Assembly (NCBI RefSeq): GCF_036327005.1
Contig: NZ_JAUGZK010000014.1
Span: 1 to 64,000, forward strand
From: Alkalimonas mucilaginosa
GTDB lineage: Bacteria; Pseudomonadota; Gammaproteobacteria; Enterobacterales; Alteromonadaceae
Length of the DNA stretch: 64,000 bases
Reading direction: 5' to 3'
Position numbers and translations under genes: made by a program. Positions within the stretch are counted from its first letter, which is position 1, and every line of letters begins with the position of its first letter. Below, in pieces: positions 48,787 to 56,751 of the stretch. The notes under the pieces were generated by a model. That model worked only from the letters and a program-made list of their open reading frames with translations, did no database searches and was not told the DNA's origin.

Positions 48787-49185
48787 CTATTCCACCATCT
48801 CTAAAATTGGCCCCATAATATCCTGCATCGTCACCAGACCCACCAGATCGTTGTTGTTCAGCACCAGTACCCGCTTCATACGCTGTTGGCTCATCAAAGC
48901 GGCCACATGCTTGACCGCTAAGTCTTCGCCGACCGCCACTACCGGCTTGGTATAAATGTCGTACACATGCAACAAATCAATATCGCCGCTTTCCGCCACA
49001 ATGGTTTTTAAAATATTGGTATGGGTGATCAGGCCATAAGCATCGTGCGGCTGCTGCTTATCCACCACCAGGGACTTTAAATCGTGTTTTTTCATCAGGC
49101 TAAGCGCTTCGCGCAGGGTAGTAAAAGGCGATACCGTTACCACCTCTTTCACCATAATGTCTTTGACCAGTCGAACCGAGTCCAT
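48787..49185 (-). CDS. Tandem CBS-domain protein of the DUF1538 operon
   Basis: 132 residues with two CBS motifs (residues 8-60, VKDIMVKEVVTVSPFTTLREALSLMKKHD; and 75-130, YTKPVVAVGEDLAVKHVAALMSQQRMKRVLVLNNNDLVGLVTMQDIM). It lies 1 nt downstream of the PII-like gene and closes a three-gene operon with it and the DUF1538 membrane protein. Bateman modules sense adenine nucleotides; here it is likely a regulatory subunit, but that is inferred from context. Confidence 0.88.
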   Translation of the reverse strand: MDSVRLVKDIMVKEVVTVSPFTTLREALSLMKKHDLKSLVVDKQQPHDAYGLITHTNILKTIVAESGDIDLLHVYDIYTKPVVAVGEDLAVKHVAALMSQQRMKRVLVLNNNDLVGLVTMQDIMGPILEMVE

Positions 49186-49186
49186 A

Positions 49187-49537
49187 CTAGAGTTCCTCTT
49201 TTAAATGTTGTTCAAAGCGCTGCACTTGTTTGACATCAATGCCGGCTAAATGCTCCAGCGGCACCGTAAAAACCAGGCCTTCAGAACCGCCCTCATCTTT
49301 GGCCACCACGTTTTTGATGGCTTTAAGGACCCCCAAAGACAATGACTTTTCCAGCACCATAATCAGCACACTCTGACTGCCTTCAAAGCTCAAGCCAAAG
49401 AAGGTTTTGCGCTCATCGCAGGGAATGCCTTTGCCTGCCAGTATGGTAATGCCGGTAGCACCATGCTTGCGGGCAGCTTTGATGGTTTGTTCTTCGTATT
49501 CATCGTTGACGATGGCCACCAGGGCTGAGAACTTCAT
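49187..49537 (-). CDS. PII-like (GlnB-superfamily) protein of the DUF1538 operon
   Basis: 116 residues with a ferredoxin-like PII fold (MKFSALVAIVNDEYEEQTIKAARKHGATGITILAGKG and SVLIMVLEKSLSLGVLKAI). It lacks the Tyr-containing T-loop of classical GlnB, so nitrogen sensing is unlikely. PII-like proteins next to transporters usually bind nucleotides and gate them. The ATG overlaps the DUF1538 stop by 4 nt. Confidence 0.85.
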   Translation of the reverse strand: MKFSALVAIVNDEYEEQTIKAARKHGATGITILAGKGIPCDERKTFFGLSFEGSQSVLIMVLEKSLSLGVLKAIKNVVAKDEGGSEGLVFTVPLEHLAGIDVKQVQRFEQHLKEEL

Positions 49538-51021
49538 GCGGTTTGTCTCCTGAATTTGGCGGCGTACTCCATAATAATTGCGTACGCCATCACGGTAATA
49601 ATGGGGAAAATCGAAGCAAAGGCAATCAGACCAAAGCCATCGATCAATACATTGCGTCCTTCAATATGGGTGGCAAGACCAATGCCCAGGGCGGTGACCA
49701 AAGGCACCGTCACTTCCGAGGTAGTCACGCCACCCAAATCAAAGGCCAGGGCAATAATGTACTTGGGTGCCAGCGCCGTCAGCACAATCACCAGCAGGTA
49801 ACCTGCCATGATGTAGTAGTGGATGGAGTCGCCGGTAATAATGCGATGCACCCCCACGGCAATGCCAATGGCCACTCCTAAGGCAACAATAATACGGATC
49901 ACACTGCCTTTTAATTTACCGGGCGCAGCTTGCTCGGCTTGCTCACCAACAGCAATCAAGGCGGGCTCGGCCATGGTGGTGGCAAAGCCTATCATAAAGG
50001 CAAACAGGTAAATAAACGGCAGGTAGTTGCGCGCCATCAACTGCTCGGCCATGCCTTCGCCTATCGGGAAAAGCCCCAGCTTTAAGCCAATCACAAAGGC
50101 ATACAAACCAAGCAACACCATGATAAAACCGAAAATTACTTTGACCGGATTTTTCAGCGGTTTACGCAATACCAGATACTGAAAGAACAGCACCACCAGA
50201 ATAATCGGCAGTACATCACGCAGCATGGTCAGTAAATCGAGCAGCATTTGCAGCAGTGGATGCACTGCTTTAATTTCGGTGGAAACCAGCTCCAGTGCCA
50301 GCTCCGGTGTAGGCGCTACGTTATACACCCAGATACCATACAGCTGCACACTGATCATTGGCACCATCACCGCCATCGCCACCAGGCCAAAGCCATCCAT
50401 TAAGGGGTTACGACCCCGAATGGAGGCAGCCAGGCCTAACCCTAGCGCGGCAATCAACGGCACCGTCACAATGTTGGTGGTGACCCCACCTGAGTCGTAA
50501 GCAAGGCCAACAATCTCTTCCGGTGCAAACCAGGTTACCGATACCACCAGGATGTAGCCGATGATCATGTACCAGTGAATGGGATGGCCCAAAATAATGC
50601 GCAATACGCCAATGGCCATCACAGCCCCCACCGACAGAGCGACAATCAGCCGCAGCGTCAGGCCATCAACCCGGCCATCGCTGATTTGCTCGGCCTGCTG
50701 TGCCACTGCAATCAGTGCGGGCTCGGCCACCACGGCGGAAAAGCCCATGGCAAAGCCAAAGGCCATTAAAATAGGAATGGAACCTTTACGGGCAAACTGA
50801 TTGGCCAGGCTTTTGCCAACCGGGAAGATGCTGAACTCCAGCCCCTGCAAAAACATCGCCACACCAAGGGCGACAATGCCAAGCCCAAGCGCCAGCATCC
50901 AGGGATCATTGGGCATTTGCCGTAAAATCACTGCCTGAAAAAACACCACCACCACCACTATGGGCAGCAGGTTTTTACTGGCATGCAGTATTTGATGCAG
51001 AAAGTCCTGAAAAAAACGCAC
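49534..51021 (-). CDS. DUF1538 integral membrane protein (putative cation transporter)
   Basis: 495 residues consisting of two tandem DUF1538 repeats (about 1-240 and 255-495). Each has six or so helices and the repeated motifs FAMGFSAVVAEPALIAVAQQAEQ / FMIGFATTMAEPALIAVGEQAEQ and YDSGGVTTNIVTVPLIAALGLGLA / FDLGGVTTSEVTVPLVTALGIGLA. The internal symmetry suggests a transporter. DUF1538 proteins have been reported as Na+(K+)/H+ antiporter components in a halophile; I recall this without certainty. The start is a GTG (51019-51021) after GAGAGGG. It heads the operon with PII-like and CBS partners. Confidence 0.88.
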   Translation of the reverse strand: MRFFQDFLHQILHASKNLLPIVVVVVFFQAVILRQMPNDPWMLALGLGIVALGVAMFLQGLEFSIFPVGKSLANQFARKGSIPILMAFGFAMGFSAVVAEPALIAVAQQAEQISDGRVDGLTLRLIVALSVGAVMAIGVLRIILGHPIHWYMIIGYILVVSVTWFAPEEIVGLAYDSGGVTTNIVTVPLIAALGLGLAASIRGRNPLMDGFGLVAMAVMVPMISVQLYGIWVYNVAPTPELALELVSTEIKAVHPLLQMLLDLLTMLRDVLPIILVVLFFQYLVLRKPLKNPVKVIFGFIMVLLGLYAFVIGLKLGLFPIGEGMAEQLMARNYLPFIYLFAFMIGFATTMAEPALIAVGEQAEQAAPGKLKGSVIRIIVALGVAIGIAVGVHRIITGDSIHYYIMAGYLLVIVLTALAPKYIIALAFDLGGVTTSEVTVPLVTALGIGLATHIEGRNVLIDGFGLIAFASIFPIITVMAYAIIMEYAAKFRRQTA

Positions 51022-51090
51022 GCCCTCTCCCTAATTGCCTTATCGTCAGACTATCATAGCCGGTTTTTATGAGACATGGATTGATCTACT

Positions 51091-52635
51091 TTAAGTTTTT
51101 AATCGCGCCACCACATGCGATGCCAAGCCAACACCTGCCTCAGACATGGTCAAGTAGGTTTCATCGGCTCCAGCCTGACGGATTTTTTCGGCCTGATCCT
51201 CATGCATGCTGTGAGAGACGATCACACCGCTAAAGCCGTACTGTCGCAGCTTGCTGGCGGCAATCATTTTCGCCTCTGAATCGTTCATGCTTAAAATCAC
51301 CGCTTTGATCTTTTGATAATTCAGGCCTTGCCAGAACACCTGATCTTCTGCATCCGCAAAGAATATATTGATGCCATTGCCTTTTTGTGCTTCTACTTTG
51401 GATGGATCCGAGTCCATTGAAATCAGACGGTAGCTATCCTGCAAGTGCAGGTAAGCAGCAGTACCAGTACGTCCCATGCCCATTATGAGTATCTCAGCAT
51501 CGCCCAGATCGACCGGCTGCTCATCGGGGTGTCGGATATTGCGCTCTAAGGGCAATAATCGTCGACACAATTTTTCGTACAAGGGATGTGCCAGACGATT
51601 AAGTGGCGCAGAGACCACAAAGGACAACGCGACCGTTAATGCCAGTGGGATCAGCCACTGTGGTAGCACCACGCTGGCAACTATCAAGCCAAACTCACTG
51701 TAGTTGCCAAGACTTATCCCAGTTAAAAACGCGCTGCGGGCCCGTAATTTGAAAAAAATAAGTAAAAAGAAGAACAGAATCGCTTTGAGTGGTAACAACA
51801 ACACCATCACCACAGCAAAGACCCATGCTTGCTGATCCGGCAAGCCGCCCATACCAATTTGCAGGAAAAATCCAACCAGGAAAAATTCCTTGATACTCCA
51901 CAGCGATTCCGAGAGCTCTTCGGCACGTTTATGATTTGCCAGCATAGCCCCAAACACCAAAGCTCCCAGCTCGCCACTTAACCCAACCAGCTCAAAGCCA
52001 TAACCGCCAATCACCAGTGCCAACAACAAGCCAAACAGCAGCAAGAGTTCATCATGGCCACTGGCATCCATCAGTTTGTACAACACCGGCCGCAGCAGTG
52101 GAATGCCAAACACCAACAGCGCCCAGGGCGATGGTAAGGTGCCAGCGGCCAGGCTAATAACCACCAGGGCAATCAGATCCTGCACAATTAAAATACCAAT
52201 CGCCACCCGACCATGAAAAGCCCGCAGTTCCCGTTTGGTTTCAAGTACTTTGGCGGCCAGTACCGTACTGGAAAACGCCAGCGCCACGGCAAGCATCAAG
52301 GCAGTATAAAGGCTGATGTCCAGCAACAGATAGAGGGCCGGCGCCATCAGCAGACAGGAAATAGCGAAATGGATCAAGCCACCGCCAATCACTTCCGGCT
52401 TGATAATTTTCCGTATATCCAACTTCAAACCAACAGTAAACAGCAGCAGCAAGACCCCAAGATGGGCTACATGCTCAAGGATTTTAGTGCTTTCTGCCGG
52501 CAGGCCGATTTGATCAGACACCGCCGTAATAGCAAAGCCTGCGGCAAGATAACCAATAAGTGGCGGTAAACCTATGGTACGAACCAATAACCCCAGCGAA
52601 AAAGCAAACCCAATCCAGATGGCTTCAAGTAACAT
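51091..52635 (-). CDS. CPA2-family K+(Na+)/H+ antiporter with RCK/TrkA-N domain
   Basis: 514 residues. Residues 1-375 form a Kef-like exchanger of 11-13 helices (GFAFSLGLLVRTIGLPPLIGYLAAGF at the start, LLLFTVGLKLDIRKI near 80, and VLAAKVLE near 130). Residues 395-510 are a Rossmann TrkA-N domain (EILIMGMGRTGTAAYLHL, nucleotide-binding GxGxxG). It is smaller than KefB/C (about 600) and resembles the YbaL/KefB-like branch. It is predicted to export K+ or Na+ for protons under ligand control. It sits between the DUF1538 operon and kdpE. Confidence 0.9.
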   Translation of the reverse strand: MLLEAIWIGFAFSLGLLVRTIGLPPLIGYLAAGFAITAVSDQIGLPAESTKILEHVAHLGVLLLLFTVGLKLDIRKIIKPEVIGGGLIHFAISCLLMAPALYLLLDISLYTALMLAVALAFSSTVLAAKVLETKRELRAFHGRVAIGILIVQDLIALVVISLAAGTLPSPWALLVFGIPLLRPVLYKLMDASGHDELLLLFGLLLALVIGGYGFELVGLSGELGALVFGAMLANHKRAEELSESLWSIKEFFLVGFFLQIGMGGLPDQQAWVFAVVMVLLLPLKAILFFFLLIFFKLRARSAFLTGISLGNYSEFGLIVASVVLPQWLIPLALTVALSFVVSAPLNRLAHPLYEKLCRRLLPLERNIRHPDEQPVDLGDAEILIMGMGRTGTAAYLHLQDSYRLISMDSDPSKVEAQKGNGINIFFADAEDQVFWQGLNYQKIKAVILSMNDSEAKMIAASKLRQYGFSGVIVSHSMHEDQAEKIRQAGADETYLTMSEAGVGLASHVVARLKT

Positions 52636-52722
52636 AAAGGCACACTACCTGCATTATTTATTCCTGACTGCAGTGTAGCGGCTTCAAAAACGAAGGCAAA
52701 CAGATTTTCAAATCAATTGATT

Positions 52723-53403
52723 TTAAATAAAAAAACGATAGCCTACCCCTGCTTCCGTTTGAATGTACTTTGGGCTGGCAGGATCATCACCGAGCTTTTG
52801 CCGAAGATGGCTGATCACAATCCGCAGGTAATGGGTATCATCCTGATGACTTGGTCCCCAAATGGCTTTCAATAACTCAGTTTGCGTCACCACACACTGG
52901 TTGGCCTGTACCAACCGGGATAGCACGGCATACTCTTTCGGGGTCAGCTCAACACGCTGCCCGTCCAGCGTGACTAAGCGCTGCTGCAAATTAATGCACA
53001 AGGTTCCATCGGTGAACTCACTGGCTTGCTGCTTATCACGGCGCTGATCGCGCAGACAAGCCCGAACCCGAGCCAGCAGCTCTTCCACACTAAAGGGTTT
53101 GGTCACGTAATCCTGGGCTCCCTGATCCAGCGCTCTGACCTTTTCTTTATCCTGATTGCGCACCGATAAAACGATGACCGGCATCTCCGACCATTGCCGC
53201 AGTTGCAGCAAGACCTGGTGACCTTCCATATCCGGCAGGCCCAGATCCAGGATCATCAGTGCTGGTTGCTGCCGTGCGGCCTGCACCAAGCCCAGCTCCC
53301 CACTGTCAGCTTCGATGACCTGATAACCATCGCTGGCCAGTGCAATTTTCAGCATACGCCGGATGGGTGTTTCATCATCCACCACTAAAATACGTTCATT
53401 CAA
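52723..53403 (-). CDS. kdpE: KdpE, response regulator of the kdp K+ uptake system
   Basis: About 227 residues, OmpR/PhoB type. The receiver domain shows acidic pocket DDE (near residue 8), phospho-acceptor Asp in LMILDLGLPDMEG, Thr/Ser in VIVLSVR, and Lys in YVTKPF. The DNA-binding winged helix ends DDTHYLRIVISHLRQKLGDDPASPKYIQTEAGVGYRFF, a KdpE hallmark. No ATG is near the beginning. TTG 53401-53403 (MNERILVVDDE), with TGAG upstream, is my choice; TTG 53442 or 53421 would extend it into trkH. It is separated from its kinase kdpD by about 3.3 kb of Trk/Ktr genes. Confidence 0.9.
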   Translation of the reverse strand: MNERILVVDDETPIRRMLKIALASDGYQVIEADSGELGLVQAARQQPALMILDLGLPDMEGHQVLLQLRQWSEMPVIVLSVRNQDKEKVRALDQGAQDYVTKPFSVEELLARVRACLRDQRRDKQQASEFTDGTLCINLQQRLVTLDGQRVELTPKEYAVLSRLVQANQCVVTQTELLKAIWGPSHQDDTHYLRIVISHLRQKLGDDPASPKYIQTEAGVGYRFFI

Positions 53404-53429
53404 CGTTATGTTCTCATTCAAAAATGGTA

Positions 53430-54591
53430 TCAATACCGCCAATACATGGGGACAAACAACACCAATAGAGTCAAAATTTCCAATCGCCCTAACAGCATGC
53501 CTAGCGACAACGCCAATTTAGCACCATCAGGCAATGGCGCAAAGTTTCCGGCCGGCCCAATAACATCACCAAGGCCTGGCCCCACATTACTCACTGCCGT
53601 GGCTGCCCCTGTGATGGAAGTGACGGGATCAAGCCCGAACAACGACAACACAAAGGCTAGCAAAGCTATAGTGGCAAAGAAAATAAAGCAAAACGACAGC
53701 ACGGAGCCAAGCAACTGATCATCGACCCGTTTGCCGGCGTAGTGCTGCACAAAGACGGCATTTGGATGGATCAACAGCCTGAGCTGACGGATCAGCAAAT
53801 AAAATGACAACTGACTGCGAAATATTTTCAGTCCTCCTGATGTTGAGCCCGCACAGCCCCCGCTAAAGGTCAAATAGAAGAAGGCTATAAAAGCCATGGT
53901 GCCCCACATACTATAGTCTTCTGACGCATAGCCACAGGTGGTAATGATCGACACCACATTAAAAGTTACCTGTGTCAGCGCATCAAACCAATCCCTGCCT
54001 TGCACAGTCAGGTAGAGTGTCAGCCCCAGCACTGCGATGAACACTACGAGCAGAAAAGCCCGAACCTGAGGATCCCTCAGCAACCGCCATGGCGATAATG
54101 CCGATCCCACCAAACCATTGTAAAAATGCCCGCCAAAACAACACTCCTTTTGGCAACGACTCAATATCGCTCAAAATGGTCGAGCCGGTGGTGGTCACCG
54201 CCGAAACTGCTTCAAACCAGGCATCCACCCGAGAGATGCCATCCAAAGCCAGGTACAGAGGGATGGTTGCAAAAGCACTGAATAAAACCCAACCCAACGC
54301 CGTCACCAGAAAGAGATTGCGTTTAATCAGCCTGATTTCCTGACCGGCCAGATACAACAAGCTGCCACCAACCGCTGCAGTGATGATGCTGCTTAATAGA
54401 AATGCCCAGATGGTTCTCTCTGCGAACCAGGCAGACACGGCGGCAGTTAAAAGCTCAGCCGTGGCCAGAAAAAGCAACAAATAACCGAATACCCGGTAAA
54501 AACACTGCGGCGATTGGCCGATGTGGCAGCAGAGGTCACAAACATGGATGATCAACGTCACTAAGTCCTGGGACGATCCTAAATCAACCAA
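53430..54591 (-). pseudogene. trkH: trkH-type K+ transporter gene with internal deletion and frameshift
   Basis: Two overlapping frames encode the ends of one TrkH protein. The first (54591 to about 54080) runs through the first pore loop TTTGST and QWFGGIGIIAMAVA, then goes out of frame. The second (from about 54090 to 53430) resumes at RLLRDPQVRAFLLVV and continues through pore loops TTCGYAS and NVGPGLG to the normal end FGRLEILTLLVLFVPMYWRY-like. About 100 residues between them, including the second pore loop (GGFSTHD region in family members), are absent and the frame changes at the join. It cannot encode a normal transporter. The first frame has no convincing ATG. Confidence 0.85.
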
Positions 54592-54666
54592 GACAGCTCC
54601 ACCGTAAAAATGCCATATAGAAGCAGCCTGAAGCGTAAATTTTTCATAAAGAAATCAGCCGTCCTC

Positions 54667-54695
54667 TTGAGCTTTTGACCAAACTGGCTTTAATA
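54667..54695 (+). promoter_or_regulatory. Candidate promoter of the ktrAB-type pair
   Basis: TTGAGC (54667-54672), 17 nt, TTAATA (54690-54695), 33 nt before the ktrA-type ATG, within the 136-nt gap that is divergent from the broken trkH. Confidence 0.4.
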
Positions 54696-54727
54696 GCCGC
54701 CAACTGATTACAGGAGTAGGTGCAAAG

Positions 54728-55381
54728 ATGGCACAATTTGCAGTCATTGGTCTTGGGCGTTTTGGTGGCAGCGCCTCGTTGGAGCTTATGAGCCTGGGAC
54801 ATCAGGTGATAGGGCTGGACAGTTGCGAAAAATTCGTTGCCCGTGTGGCCGACAAGCTAAGCTATGCCGCTATCATTGATGCTACCGATGAAGACGCATT
54901 AAGGGAATTGAATATTGGCCAGTGCGATGCGGTGTTAGTCGCCATCGGCGAAAATCTCGAGGCCAGTATCTTGTGTGTGCTGCATTTGAAAAACTTAGGC
55001 ATTAACAATATCTGGGTCAAAGCATCCTCCAAATCCCATCACAGCATTCTGTCAAAGCTGGGTGTCAGTCGCATCATTCATCCGGAAGAAGAAATGGGGA
55101 TCCGGGTTGCGCAAGCCCTGAACTACCCGATGGTGAATCAATACATGGCGCTTGGTCACAACATCTATCTGGTTGAGATTGAGATCATCGAAAAGTTGCA
55201 AGGTCAGACTCTGGCACAGCTGCTTAAGGATGCCAGCGCCTTTGTGCATGGCTTTTTAGTCAAGCGCCGCAAGGATGTGTTCTCCCCGGTACCCACCGAT
55301 TTTGTGCTGGAAGCCCACGATACCCTGGTACTGGCTGGCCCTTTGACCGTGTTAAAAAGCCTGGCACCGAGACTAATTTGA
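54728..55381 (+). CDS. ktrA: TrkA/KtrA-type K+ uptake regulatory protein
   Basis: 217 residues. The RCK N domain shows the nucleotide-binding AVIGLGRFGGSASLELMSLGHQVIGLDS (GxGxxG then Asp) and acidic D in IDATDEDAL. The RCK C domain (residues 135-217) ends VLEAHDTLVLAGPLTVLKSL. One RCK pair is the KtrA size; TrkA would have two. KtrA forms an octameric ring beneath KtrB and gates it with ATP/ADP. The stop overlaps the next ATG (TGATG). Confidence 0.92.
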   Translation: MAQFAVIGLGRFGGSASLELMSLGHQVIGLDSCEKFVARVADKLSYAAIIDATDEDALRELNIGQCDAVLVAIGENLEASILCVLHLKNLGINNIWVKASSKSHHSILSKLGVSRIIHPEEEMGIRVAQALNYPMVNQYMALGHNIYLVEIEIIEKLQGQTLAQLLKDASAFVHGFLVKRRKDVFSPVPTDFVLEAHDTLVLAGPLTVLKSLAPRLI

Positions 55382-56751
55382 TGATTAAAAACTGGGATCC
55401 GCACACCAGCCACTACCGCAGCATCAAGACGAACAGGCCACATTTTCTGGCTTTAAGCCCGCCAGCCATCCTGGCACTGGGCTTTCTGATGCTGATCCTA
55501 ACCGGCAGCGTATTGCTGTTGTTGCCGATGGCAACCACGGCCCCACTGACACTGCTGCAGGCACTCTTTACCGCAACCTCAGCCGTGACAGTCACCGGGC
55601 TGGTGGTGGTGGATACCGGCAGTCATTTCACTATATTTGGCCAGTTGGTGATTGCAGCGCTGATCCAGGCAGGAGGCCTTGGCTTTATGACCTTTGCGGT
55701 GATAGCGGCGGTCAGCCTGGGGGCAAAAATTGGTTTAGGCCAGCAAATGGCCGCGCAGGAGGCGATGGGGCAAACCAGCCTGGCACGGGTTGTTCAGACC
55801 GCTAAAGCCGTGCTGCTTTACTCATTGGTGATCGAATCCATTGGCTTTTTGCTGCTTACACTCAGTTGGTGGTCTGAACTTGGCCTGGCCACAGCCAGTT
55901 ACCACGCTTTCTTTTACACCATTTCAGCCTTTAATAATGCCGGCTTTGCCTTATCAGCCGATAGCCTGATGCCCTATGCCGGCTCTGCCGCCGTCAATGG
56001 CATCATCACCGCCTTGTTTATCATTGGCGGCATTGGTTTTGCAGTCCTGATCGATCTTCGCAGCAACAGCCGGCACTTGCGGCTTAGCACCAACACCCGC
56101 ATGGTGCTCTGGGCAACCTTGTGGATCAACCTTATCGCTTTCTTCGTCATATGGTTGCTGGAATATGGCAACCCCGCCACCCTAGCCAGCCTGTCGCTGG
56201 CAGATCAGGCATTGGCGGCCTGGTTTCAGGCGGTCACGCCAAGAACCGCAGGTTTTAATACCCTGGCCACCGATGAGCTGACGCAAGCGACCACCGTCTT
56301 TACCTTGCTGCTGATGTTTATCGGCGGTGGCTCCTTGAGTACCGCCAGTGGCATCAAAGTGGGCACCTTTGTCATACTGCTAATGGCCACCTATGCTTTT
56401 TTGCGCCGCCGCCAGCAGGTGACCCTGATGAAACGCACGGTACCGCCCGCTTTGGTGATGAAGGCCCTGGCATTGACGGTAGTGTCCATGATGCTGACCT
56501 TTCTGGCCATTTTTACCTTGACCGTGATGGAAGATGCCGATTTTCTGGACATCGCCTTTGAAGCTGTTTCCGCTTTAAGCACGGTCGGTTTATCGCGCGG
56601 CTTAACCGGTGAGCTATCGGCCGCTGGCCAAGCAGTGCTGATTATCCTGATGATTGCCGGTCGGCTTGGCCCGCTCACCTTGGCCTATTTTCTGGCGACA
56701 CCCAAGCAGAAGAAAGTAAAGTACCCGGAGTCGCGCTTTCAGGTTGGTTAA
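55381..56751 (+). CDS. ktrB: KtrB/TrkH-family K+ (Na+/K+) uptake channel subunit
   Basis: 456 residues with the four M1-P-M2 repeats of the SKT superfamily. Pore-loop signatures are TATSAVTVTGLVVVDTGSHF, FYTISAFNNAGFALS, FQAVTPRTAGFNTLA, and FEAVSALSTVGLSRGLTG, each carrying the selectivity glycine. It appears intact, unlike the neighbouring trkH. The start is ATG 55381; the codon before is an in-frame TTG. Its 3' end overlaps the convergent kdpD by 4 nt. Confidence 0.93.
   Translation: MIKNWDPHTSHYRSIKTNRPHFLALSPPAILALGFLMLILTGSVLLLLPMATTAPLTLLQALFTATSAVTVTGLVVVDTGSHFTIFGQLVIAALIQAGGLGFMTFAVIAAVSLGAKIGLGQQMAAQEAMGQTSLARVVQTAKAVLLYSLVIESIGFLLLTLSWWSELGLATASYHAFFYTISAFNNAGFALSADSLMPYAGSAAVNGIITALFIIGGIGFAVLIDLRSNSRHLRLSTNTRMVLWATLWINLIAFFVIWLLEYGNPATLASLSLADQALAAWFQAVTPRTAGFNTLATDELTQATTVFTLLLMFIGGGSLSTASGIKVGTFVILLMATYAFLRRRQQVTLMKRTVPPALVMKALALTVVSMMLTFLAIFTLTVMEDADFLDIAFEAVSALSTVGLSRGLTGELSAAGQAVLIILMIAGRLGPLTLAYFLATPKQKKVKYPESRFQVG

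Noticed and set aside
54061..54164. The 3' trkH frame as an independent gene starting at 54164
   Set aside because: Its first 20 or so residues are an out-of-frame reading of the conserved trkH segment, so the start is not genuine; it is the second half of one broken gene.
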